A stretch of DNA of 64,000 nt from Azolla caroliniana. Its lineage: Eukaryota > Polypodiophyta. The position numbers and the translations under genes are program-made. The DNA is taken from contig JBHGNT010000022.1 of the NCBI GenBank assembly GCA_043228905.1, forward strand, positions 1,612,001 to 1,676,000, written 5' to 3'. Positions 1 through 9,207 of this stretch are shown in pieces. The notes below the pieces were generated by a model. The model searched no databases, was not told the DNA's origin, and saw only the letters and a list, made by a program, of their open reading frames with translations. How positions within the stretch are numbered: position 1 is the first letter of the stretch; each line of letters opens with the position of its first letter.

Positions 1-3000
1 CGTGGTTGACAGCGCAACCGTCTTCTGCAGCCTCGACTGCCATGAAACAGCTCCCCCTGCATACGTCATCACATACCCTGATGTGGACCGGCTGGTATCT
101 GCATCAGCCGACATGTCCGAATCGGTAAAGCCGTCGAGTTCGGGCTTACCGGAGCCGAATCGGAGGCACACGTTTGCCGTGCCCTTCAGGTATCGGAGTA
201 TCCATTTGGACGCGTTCCAATGCTCTTTGCCGGGATTGCTCATGTACCGGCTCACCACTCCGACTGCATATCCGATGTCCGGTCTCGTACACACCATGGC
301 GTACATCAAGCTCTCGACGGCTGAGGCATACGACACTTTCATCATATCCTCCTTTTCAGCCTTTGTCTTGGGACTTTGCTTGCTGGACAGCCTGCAGTTT
401 GCCGGGAGGGTCGATCCGACCGGTCTTGCTTCTGACATGTTGAACCGGCGAAGCACCTTCGTCACGTACTTTTCCTGTGACAGCCACAACTGCTTCTTCT
501 TCCGGTCCCGGATGATGTGCATCCCTAGCATTTGCCTCGCCGGACCCAGGTCCTTCATTGCGAAGGTTCGGTGAAGAGCCTTCTTCAGCATCCGTATCTT
601 GACCTGGTCCCGTCCGACGATCAACATGTCGTCCACGTACAGGAGGAGTATTAGAAAGTCTCCTCCTTCGAACTTCTTCACAAACACGCAGTGGTCGGAC
701 TGCAATTTGAGGTACCCTTCGTCGGTCATGAAGGAGTCGAACTTCCGGTACCATTGCCAGGGAGCCTGCTTCAGTCCGTAAAGGCTCTTCTTCAACCGGC
801 ATACCAGGTGCTCCTCCCCTTCCTTCTCGAATCCTTCCGGTTGCTGCATGTAGATCTCTTCTTCGAGGTCACCGTGAAGGAATGCCGTCTTCACGTCCAT
901 CTGTTCTACCTCGAGGTCCATGCTTGCCGCTATGCTCAGCACCGTCCGGATGGAGGTCATCTTCACTACCGGGGCAAATATCTCGTCGAAGTCGATGCCC
1001 TTCTTTTGCTGAAACCCCTTCACCACGATCCTGGCTTTGTATCTCGGGGGGTTTCTGGCATCTCCCGGTTTAAGCTTGAACACCCACTTGTTTCGAAGTG
1101 CCCGCTTTCCTTTCGGCAACTCCACAAGTTCATATGTGTGGTTCTCATGCAGGGAATCCATCTCGTCCTGCATGGCACTCAACCACCTGCGGCTCTGGGT
1201 GTCATGTTTTGCTTCTTCAAAGCTCTCCGGCTCCCCCTCGTCGGTTAGCAGCACATGCTCTGGTTCCGGAAATCTCCGGGGGGCCCTTCTCTCTCTTAGA
1301 GGATATCTCCGTTCGGGAGCTTCGGTAACCGGTTCTTCCGATTCTTCTTCATCCGAATACATTTCGGGATCGGGGCCGGTTCCGGTATCGTTTTCATCTT
1401 CTTCGGCCGGTTCTGTTTCTTCACCGTCTTCGGCCGGATCCTCGAGTGTTAACCGGTCCCTTGCCGGTCGGGACTGCTCCTCGTAGAGTTGATCCTCACC
1501 GGTCGACTTGGAGCTCTTCACCTTCTTCTCCGACTCCCAGTCGGCGAGTGTCTTGTCCTCCATGAAGATGATGTCTCGACTCCTGAATATCTTCTTGTCG
1601 ACCGGGTCCCATACTCGGTAGCCGAACTCGTCGTCGCCGTAACCGAGGAATATGCATGGCCGGGTCTTCGGATCTAGCTTTCCTCTCCGGTCCTTTGCCA
1701 CATGCACGTATGCGAGACACCCGAACACCTTCAGATGCCGGTAGGATACTTCCCTACCGGTCCACACTCTCTGCGGCGTGTCTCCGTCCAAAGGTACTGA
1801 GGGTGATCGGTTTATCACATATGTCGCCGTCGACATTGCCTCAGCCCAAAACCCCTTGGGTAATTTCGCATGCGCCAGCATACTCCGGACCCTCTCCATT
1901 ATGGTCCGGTTCATCCTCTCGGCCAGCCCGTTCAGTTCCGGCGTCTTCGGCATAGTAAACTCGAGCCGGATTCCCTTCGAGCGACAGTACTCCTGGAACT
2001 GTCCCCGGTATTCCCCTCCGTTATCCGCTCGTATCGCTTTCAGCTTCTTGCCGGATTCCCTTTCCACTCTCGCGTGGAGTTCTTTGAAGACGGACAATAC
2101 TTGGTCCTTTGTCTTCAACGGTGCCGTCCACAGTCTTCGGCTGTGATCATCTATGAATGTTACGAAGTACTGGGCTCCGCCATGTGACTTCGTTTCTACC
2201 TGACACACGTCGGTGTGCACCAACTCCAATGGTGCGCTACGTCTCGTCGGTGGCCTTGAGTGGAAGGAGGTTCGGTTCTGCTTACCGGCCAGGCAGTCGG
2301 TGCACTTCTCCAGGTGCACATGCTTCACCGGAATAAGGTTGTCTTCTGCAAGCCTCTTCATCCCCTTCTCACTCATGTGGCACAGTCTCTTGTGCCACAG
2401 CTCACCGGCAGTGTCGGCTGCCACATTCAGCTCTTCCGGACATAACCGGGCATTCATCAGGTACAGTGTGTTGACTTTCCGGGCCCGAGCCACTATCAAG
2501 CTCCCCTTGCTGAACTTCATGACACCGTTCCGGATGCTACCCGTGTAGCCTTCATCGTCTAGCCTCCCGGCCGAAATCAGGTTCAATCGGACCTCCGGAA
2601 CGTGTCGTACATCCTTCAACAGCATCTTGCATCCGGTCGGGGTTGTCAACCACACGTCTCCGATGCCGGCTATCCGGCACGTACCTTCATTTCCCATCCG
2701 AACACAGCCATGCTCGCCGGCTGTGTAGGATGAGAAGTATCTTCTCTCCGGGGTCAGGTGGAACGATGCTCCGGAATCGACCACCCAGGTCGTCTCATCG
2801 CCGGCAATGTTTAGTTCACCTTCTTCGGTGATGAGCATGATCTCCTCTTCACTTGCCGCGAGTGCCGTCGTTCCTTTCCGGTCCTGTCCTCGCCGATCCG
2901 AACCATTCCGGTCCGTGGCTCCCCGGTATGCACCGTTTCTCTCCGGTGACTTCTTCGAATCGGTGTTGTCGGTTCCATTGTCCTTTCGGTAATGCCGACA

Positions 3001-3735
3001 ATTCTTTCGGAAGTGCCCCGGCTTCCCACAGTGGAAGCATGTGGGCCTTCCTCTTGACTGCGACCGGGTCCCCGACTTCTCCCGTCTTTGCGGACTCCGG
3101 TTCCATTGTCTTCCCCGATCCGATTCGGTAAACAACATCTTCGGGTCAGAGGTCGGTTCCTTATCTCTCCGACGCGCTTCTTCATTCAAAATACTTGTCT
3201 TTACCGTTTGTAAGGACAAGTTATCTTCGGTGCAGGAGGTGCTGAGAGTCACCACCAAGTTCTCCCAGCTTTCTGGCAATGTACACATCAGGATGATGGC
3301 TTGCATTGCATCCTCCAACGGGAACTTAATCGCCGCAAGCTGGTTCACGAATCCCATGAACGTGCTTACGTGTTCAACCATACTCTCGCCGTCCCGGTAC
3401 TTGAGGTTCACTATCTTCCTCATCAGGGAGGTCCGGTTCAACGCATTTTTCCTCTCGTAGAGGCCCGACAGCTTCTTCCACATCTCATATGCGTTGGTGT
3501 CGTTTGCCACATGTTGTAGGACGCTTACGTCGACATACTGTCGGATCGTCGCTACGGCTTTCCGGTTCAGGAGCTTCCACTCCGACTCAAGTACCCCTTT
3601 CGGTATTTCCGACCTGTCAATCGGTTCGTACAGGTCCCGAACAATCAGAAGATCCTCCATCTTGATCTTCCAGTCGGCGTAATTCTGTGCATTCAGCACC
3701 ATCATCATCGGCTGCCCGCTGCCGCCGCCTTCCAT
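1..3735 (-). CDS. Copia-A copy A1 Gag-Pol polyprotein, 3' end beyond the window
   Basis: Ty1/copia polyprotein read right to left: UBN2-type Gag from the ATG at 3735, a CCHC knuckle near 3040-2999, aspartic protease (DSGASF, near 2778), GAG-pre-integrase, DDE integrase (HTDVC, RADNGGEY, NGLAERMN), reverse transcriptase with YVDDM at 639-628, then RNase H, which is cut by the window edge. The ATG, protease and YVDD codons are all in one frame, and the last 480 bases were read codon by codon without a stop, so about 1,245 codons appear uninterrupted. This is the best preserved Copia-A copy; A2 and A3 are broken. The ATG lies 15 bp after the primer binding site. The upstream LTR has lost its U3, so the copy probably lacks its own promoter. 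The family is certain; full openness is inferred. Confidence 0.85.
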   Translation of the reverse strand, partial: MEGGGSGQPMMMVLNAQNYADWKIKMEDLLIVRDLYEPIDRSEIPKGVLESEWKLLNRKAVATIRQYVDVSVLQHVANDTNAYEMWKKLSGLYERKNALNRTSLMRKIVNLKYRDGESMVEHVSTFMGFVNQLAAIKFPLEDAMQAIILMCTLPESWENLVVTLSTSCTEDNLSLQTVKTSILNEEARRRDKEPTSDPKMLFTESDRGRQWNRSPQRREKSGTRSQSRGRPTCFHCGKPGHFRKNCRHYRKDNGTDNTDSKKSPERNGAYRGATDRNGSDRRGQDRKGTTALAASEEEIMLITEEGELNIAGDETTWVVDSGASFHLTPERRYFSSYTAGEHGCVRMGNEGTCRIAGIGDVWLTTPTGCKMLLKDVRHVPEVRLNLISAGRLDDEGYTGSIRNGVMKFSKGSLIVARARKVNTLYLMNARLCPEELNVAADTAGELWHKRLCHMSEKGMKRLAEDNLIPVKHVHLEKCTDCLAGKQNRTSFHSRPPTRRSAPLELVHTDVCQVETKSHGGAQYFVTFIDDHSRRLWTAPLKTKDQVLSVFKELHARVERESGKKLKAIRADNGGEYRGQFQEYCRSKGIRLEFTMPKTPELNGLAERMNRTIMERVRSMLAHAKLPKGFWAEAMSTATYVINRSPSVPLDGDTPQRVWTGREVSYRHLKVFGCLAYVHVAKDRRGKLDPKTRPCIFLGYGDDEFGYRVWDPVDKKIFRSRDIIFMEDKTLADWESEKKVKSSKSTGEDQLYEEQSRPARDRLTLEDPAEDGEETEPAEEDENDTGTGPDPEMYSDEEESEEPVTEAPERRYPLRERRAPRRFPEPEHVLLTDEGEPESFEEAKHDTQSRRWLSAMQDEMDSLHENHTYELVELPKGKRALRNKWVFKLKPGDARNPPRYKARIVVKGFQQKKGIDFDEIFAPVVKMTSIRTVLSIAASMDLEVEQMDVKTAFLHGDLEEEIYMQQPEGFEKEGEEHLVCRLKKSLYGLKQAPWQWYRKFDSFMTDEGYLKLQSDHCVFVKKFEGGDFLILLLYVDDMLIVGRDQVKIRMLKKALHRTFAMKDLGPARQMLGMHIIRDRKKKQLWLSQEKYVTKVLRRFNMSEARPVGSTLPANCRLSSKQSPKTKAEKEDMMKVSYASAVESLMYAMVCTRPDIGYAVGVVSRYMSNPGKEHWNASKWILRYLKGTANVCLRFGSGKPELDGFTDSDMSADADTSRSTSGYVMTYAGGAVSWQSRLQKTVALSTT

Positions 3736-3749
3736 TTTCTGCAACAGTC

Positions 3750-3761
3750 GCTCTGATACCA
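3750..3761 (-). promoter_or_regulatory. A1 primer binding site (initiator Met tRNA)
   Basis: On the minus strand the sequence is TGGTATCAGAGC, the usual match to the 3' end of plant initiator Met tRNA. It primes minus-strand cDNA synthesis. It lies between the remaining LTR and the Gag start. Confidence 0.85.
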
Positions 3762-3764
3762 GTT

Positions 3765-4122
3765 TGTAACGAATCGATGCTTCGATTAACCTTCTTCCCT
3801 CGGCCACAACCGAGCAATCGCGGATCAATGTAGCAGAAAATAGAAACCAAAAAAAAGAGAAATACTCGAGTACACAGTGATTAACGTGGAAAACCCTAGA
3901 TGGGAAAAACCACGGGAGTACAAGACTCCAACGACACTATACAAAGAGAAGTATACAATGACGAGCTCCAAGGCGACGACCTTGAGCTCGCTGTCCTCGC
4001 CACAGGCGGCGGAAATACACAGAGGCATCGTCCTCTTCCTCTCTCGCGCTCTATCTCTCTCTCTCTCTCTCACTCACGGCTGCTTACACTTCACTCCTCT
4101 TGAGTGGAAAAACAGAAAAATG
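3765..4122 (-). repeat. A1 5' LTR, truncated (R/U5 part only)
   Basis: This stretch matches the reverse complement of the Copia-A LTR at 28434-29044 closely, up to the sequence GAAAAATGA, and then switches abruptly to Copia-B gag. About 230 bp of U3, including the TATA region, is missing. The end next to the primer site reads TGTAACG where other copies have TGTTGGG, so the terminus is also altered. It contains a CT-rich run at 4038-4075 on the plus strand, which is GA-rich in the sense direction. Confidence 0.75.
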
Positions 4123-4125
4123 AGT

Positions 4126-7100
4126 AGCACCACAGCCAGGAAGCTTCAGCTCCGACAGGAGTTGAGCAACCTACGACAACGCGACTTGTCGATGGCGGAC
4201 TATACCTCGAAGATCAAGGATATCTGCGACTCCCTTGCCTCCATAGAGGTGAACATCGAGGAGAGCGAGATGGTCCAGATCTGTCTCGGAGGTTTGGCGT
4301 CGAAGTTCGGAGCGTTCCAAACGGCTGTGTACCCGGGAGAATACGCCGTCCTTTTTCGACTTACAGTCAATGCTCCTGGTAGAGGAGAACCACGCGGGTG
4401 CGTCTACAAGCACACACACCGACAGCAGAATGCTGTACACGAAGGGAGATAGGCCCCGTGGACGTGGAGGACGAGGCGAGTCGGCGCGCAATGGAGGCGG
4501 CCGACGAGATCAAGGAAGAAGGCACCGAAGTGATGCCAACAGCAACTCCGGACCCTCCGGAAACAGGGGGAGTCAAAGCGATGAGAACCGGCAAAGGAAG
4601 GTCATCGCGGAGTGCTGTTACTGTGGCAAGAAAGGCCACAGGGAAAGTGAGTGCTGGAAGAAGCGCGCCGATTCGGAGAGAACCGGTTCCGGAAACGGCT
4701 CCGGACATACCGACAAGGGAAATCGGCAGTGATCGCACTACGCCGAAGACTCCGAGAGAGCCGAAGAAGGGTTTGCGTTCGTGACGAGACACAAAGCAAA
4801 CTCAATGAAACGGACCACCCTGAGATCGGACGAGGTGTGGTACGTAGACTCCGGCGCGTCAAACCACATGACGAGCCATAAGGAGTGGTTCTCGTACCTT
4901 GAAAAACCGATACAACCTGGAGTAGTAGCAACTGGAGACGACACTCCGCATCCGATCGCGAATGTCGGAGAAGTTCCCCTTAGCCATGTCGGGTAGAAAG
5001 GGAAACTCATGAACGTGCTGCACGTTCCGACAATCACGAAGAACTTGGTCTCGGTCAGACAGATCGTCGACCAAGGGATGGAGGTTCGGTTTACACACCT
5101 TGGGTGCTTCATTGAGGAAGAAGGCCGTGTGATTGCGCAAGGGCGCAGAGACGGGAGGATGTTCATCCTCGATTCCACTGACGACGGCACCGCAATGTTT
5201 GCGAAGGGACAAAAATCTGAGTCGGACATCGACTTGTGGCACAAGCGGATAGGCCACGTCAACTACCAGCGGCTTCAAGATCTGCAATCGAAACAGGTAG
5301 TGTTCGGATTGCCCAAATTTAGTGGCCGAAAGGCACAAATTTGTGAAGCCTGCCAGCTCAGGAAGCAACACCGACTTCCTTTCCCCAACGAGCGAAACCG
5401 GAGCCGGAACAAGCTCGACCTTATACACTCCGATGTATGGGGGCCGGCACAAAACGTTAGTCTTGGCGGGAGCTGATATTTCGTCTCCTTCATCGACTAC
5501 CACACGCGGCACACGTGGATCTACCTCATTGAGAGGAAGAGCGAAGTCTTCGACTGTTTCCGGGACCTCAAAGGGTTCGTGGAAACGGAAACGGGACGAA
5601 AGATCAAGTGCCTGTGGTCGGATGGCGGGAAAGAGTACTTTTCTGGTCAATTCAACGGTTATCTACAACAAATGGGAATTCGGCGTGAATTCAGTTGTAG
5701 ATACACACCGGAGCAGAACGGCGTGGCCGAGAGGAAGAATCGGTCAGTTGTGGAAGTGGCACAATCAATGTTGGAGGAGAAGAGCTTGCCCAAGTTCTAC
5801 TGGGCCGAGGCGGTAAGGACCGCGGTATACATCCAGAACCGGATCGGAGACAAAGTGTCGGCGCACGAGCTATATTTCGGAACGAAGCCGAACTTGCGAC
5901 ACTTGAGGGTGTTTGGTAGCATTGCGTATGTGCATGTACCGAAGGAGAAAAGGAGGAAGCTGGACTCAAAGGCCGAGAAATGCATCTTGGTCGGTTACTC
6001 GGACGAGCAGAAGGGTTATAAGTGCTATAACCCTCGCACTAAACAAGCGCGTGTTAGCCGCGACGTTGTGTTTGACGGGTCTGCGTCCTGGTACCAGCCC
6101 CCGACTCCGAACCCCGACTCCAATCCGAGTTCTGACGATGAGGTCAGCGAGGCTGAGATGCCTCCGGATGAGCCCGAAATCGAGACCCGCGAAGAGAGTC
6201 CGATTTCACTCCGTTTAAGTGGACCGATTGGACGACTGAGTCGGTACGATCAATCCGATGAAGAGCTGGCCAGTAGTGGAGACTCGGCCGTGCATTCCCC
6301 CGCGCAGGAAGTCGAGGAGACGGCTTACGCGCAAAGAGAAAGGGAAGAAGAAGGTGTCGGATTCCGGCACGGATAGGAACGAGTCAGACCGACGCGAGTC
6401 CGACTCCGAGGGAACCGGTGACGGGTCTTTAAAGGTGAAGTCCGCGTCGACCGAGAAGGGCTCGACATCGGCTAATGTGAGATTACGCCGATCTACCCGC
6501 CAGAAGAATCTTGTTTTGCGGTTCGGATACAACGAGTACATGGCGCATCATTATGCGTACATGACCCGTGTAGCGGAAGTGCGTGAGCCGGAGAGCTACG
6601 CAGAAGCGGCTAAAGACGCGAATTGGCGTGCCGCGATGGAGGAAGAGATGCACGCATTGGCGGAGAACGAGACCTGTGACCTGGTTGACACACCAACAGG
6701 GGTAAAACCGATCGGGTGTAGGTGGGTGTACAAGGTCAAGTACAACACCGATGGCTCGGTCAACCGGTACAAGGCTCGGCTAGTGGCAAAGGGCTACGCG
6801 TAGAAACACGACATCGACTACGATGAGACGTTTGCGCCGGTCGCGAAAATGACGACCGTCCGTGTTTTGCTCGTAGTAGCTGCGGTGAAGGGGTGGCACT
6901 TACATCAGATGGATGTAAAGAATGCGTTCCTGCAAGGTGACCTTGAAGAACAGGTGTACATGGTACAGCCCCCCGGATTTCACTCTGGAACGAACTCCTC
7001 GGTAGTATGCCGACTAAAGAAGTCCCTTTACGGACTGAGGCAAGCCCCGCGTGCCTGGAACGCGAAGATCACGCAACAACTGCGTCGGATGGGCTTCGTC

Positions 7101-8680
7101 ACGTCAAAATCGGACTCTTCCCTGTTCATCTGGAAAGGTCGACTCGGACCGGTTAGTATTTTACTATATGTTGATGACTTGGTCATCACCGGCGCCGACC
7201 TAGGTGAAATCGACCGCGTGAAGCTCCAGCTTGTGGCATCGTTCGACATGAAGGATCTGGGGGACCTTCATTACTTCCTCGGGATCGAAGTGATCCGTAC
7301 CCCCGAAGGCATATTGATGACTTGGTCATCACCGGCGCCGACCTAGGTGAAATCGACCGCGTGAAGCTCCAGCTTGTGGCATCGTTCGACATGAAGGATC
7401 TGGGGGACCTTCATTACTTCCTCGGGATCGAAGTGATCCGTACCCCCGAAGGCATATTGATCAGCCAACGTCATTACGTACTGAGTATGCTCTTCAAATT
7501 CGGGATGGCCGACTGTAAGTCTGTCTCGACTCCACTGGACAGAACCATTAAGCTTCGTCCCGATACAGGAAAGGTATGCGACCCGATGAGGTTCCGACAA
7601 ATTGTCGGAAGCCTCATATACTTGACCATCACCCGACCCGACCTTAGTTATCCGGTCGGAGTGATCAGTCAATTCATAGCGCGACCTACCGAGGAGCACC
7701 TCCAGTGTGCGCAATGCATACTTTGGTATGTCAACGGCACTAAGGACCGGGGACTGCTATATTGAACCGGTGCCGCCGCGTAGTTAGTCGGCTACACCGA
7801 TGCTGATTGGGCTGGCAACGCCGCCGATCGCCGATCCACGTCCGGATACGCTGTCTCCCTCGGGAGTGCCGCAATCGCGTGGAGCAGTAAGAAGCAGCCG
7901 ACAGTTGCACTGTCGAGCACCGAACCTGAGTACCGAGGAGCGGCTGTCGCGACATGCGAAGCCATATGGTTGAAATGGGTACTTAGGGACCTACAAGAGG
8001 AGGTGTCAGATCCGACGACGATCTACTACGAGAACCTCAGCAGCATCCAGCTCGCGAAAAACCCTGTTTTCCACGCATGGACCAAGCACATTGAGGTGCA
8101 CTACCATTTTGTCCGTGAGCATGTCCTTTCCGGTGAAGTCGAACTTCAGTACGTTCCGATGGATCGGCAGACTCCCGACATCTTCACCAAGCCTCTTGGT
8201 CTGGACAAGTTGCGGCAATTCTCAGGTGCGTTCGGATTGCGTCACGTCGACGTCCCGAACGACCAAGCAAGGCAGCAGGAAAGGAGTGGAGACTGCAACA
8301 CCGACTCGGTTGACTCGGTTGTCGAGTTCGACTTCGGATCGACTGAAGAAGCCGAGGGCGGACCCGCGGAAAAGTCCGGAAGCGGACAAAAGGGGAGCAG
8401 CCGAAGGAGAGAGCCGAAGCCAACCACGCATGGGGAAAATGACGCCATCGAGGGCGAGAAGACCGAAGACAAGTTGGAGACAGCCAACTCGGACGAGAGC
8501 AAAAACCGATCGGAGGTAGCCGAGTTGGTTCGGATGTTTGATTCAGATATGCTGAATCAACCGAGGCCCAAGCGGAAGAAAAGGCAGCAGGAGAAGCGTC
8601 AACACCGCAACATCAGAAGAGCTGATAAGGGCCACATGGGCAGACAAGCCGACCGGAAGTGGAGTGTGAGCGAGGCGTGA
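4126..8680 (+). pseudogene. Copia-B B1 gag-pol with stops and frameshifts
   Basis: Domains in order: UBN2 Gag (about 4126-4370), CCHC knuckle (about 4612-4655), protease DSGASNHM (about 4845), GAG-pre-integrase (about 5230-5420), integrase core with HSDVWGP, SDGGKEY and PEQNGVAER (5420-5830), reverse transcriptase (6600-7500) and RNase H (7600-8230). The frame shifts near 4340, near 6300-6370, and at the 143-bp tandem duplication in the YVDD region. Stops lie at 4730, about 4994, 5474, 6801 and 7763; in sister copies the 5474, 6801 and 7763 sites are CGx, CAG and CGA codons. From 7970 the frame is open through RNase H into an unusual 140-150-residue charged tail ending at 8680. Not functional as it stands. 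Confidence 0.85.
7171..7456 (+). repeat. 143-bp perfect tandem duplication inside B1 reverse transcriptase
   Basis: The block starting TTGATGACTT at 7171 recurs at 7314, and the two 143-bp copies are identical by eye. TTGAT is present at the start, at the junction and at the end (microhomology). The unit covers the VDD motif and the following MKDLGDLHYFLGIE segment. Because 143 is not a multiple of 3, it shifts the frame. Its perfect identity makes it younger than the point mutations around it. Confidence 0.95.
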
Positions 8681-8736
8681 AGCCAGGAGGAACCGGAACT
8701 GTGAGCCCGAAGATCCCGAAGAGCCTCAAGTTGAGC

Positions 8737-8747
8737 TTGAGGGGGAG
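8737..8747 (+). promoter_or_regulatory. B1 polypurine tract
   Basis: TTGAGGGGGAG lies directly before the LTR start TGTTGAGAG. This is the expected plus-strand primer for reverse transcription. It is conserved in B2 (25804-25820) and B4 (before 58518). Confidence 0.85.
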
Positions 8748-9201
8748 TGTTGAGAGACAAGCTCAACATTGGCCGGATCAGTTGAAGAAGCCGAGGAACG
8801 GATCGGTTAGGACCGATCGGTTAGGCCGAATGCATAAACCGGTACGTAGACCGGTGCGTAGGTAGGGCCGGATCGGTGCGTAAACCGGGAGGCCGTTAGG
8901 AAAGATATTCCGTGAGGAATATATTTGGGAGTTAGTGTAGGAGCTCTTAATGAGCATTGAAGTACTGTCAGTACTTCGGTCAATCCTTCTAGGACTTGTA
9001 TAAAAGTGTTCATTGAACACACATATGTATAGAGTGTGGTGAATAGAGATTGAGTACCTTTTTTGAATATAGTTCTTGCTTTCCTCTCTCACTCTCTCTG
9101 TCTCTCCCGCGTATACTGCGTGAGCTCAAGATCTCCATTAAACCTGAGTCTTCTTCCTTCTGTTCGATCTTCATACTTGCTTCCGCACGTTTCTTTTTAT
9201 A
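8748..9201 (+). repeat. Copia-B B1 3' LTR (454 bp)
   Basis: Starts TGTTGAGAG after the polypurine tract and ends TTTTTATA, where B2 and B3 have TTTTTACA. It is the same length as the B2 LTR. TATA box TATAAAA lies at 8999-9005, and a palindrome GAAGTACTG-T-CAGTACTTC at 8959-8977 sits 22 bp upstream of it. A CT-rich tract follows at about 9083-9108. Confidence 0.85.
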
Positions 9202-9207
9202 GATAGC

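Larger units (their letters stand above)
4123..9201 (+). mobile_element. Copia-B copy B1, 5' truncated, with 3' LTR
   Basis: Ty1/copia element lacking its 5' LTR, primer site and Gag N-terminus. It starts inside gag at the junction with the A1 LTR and ends with a 454-bp 3' LTR that abuts a truncated Gypsy-1 gag. Copia-B also occurs at 22436-26274, 34355-37574 (duplicated at 38017-41236) and 53910-58874, always on the plus strand. B1 is the most complete coding copy and shows the family order: Gag, CCHC, protease, integrase, reverse transcriptase, RNase H, and then a charged C-terminal extension. Confidence 0.85.

Noticed and set aside
2-1486. Plus-strand ORFs of 89-190 codons across 2-574, 691-1248 and 1037-1486
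   Set aside because: They are antisense to the open Copia-A1 pol frame and have Ser/Leu-rich, familyless translations.
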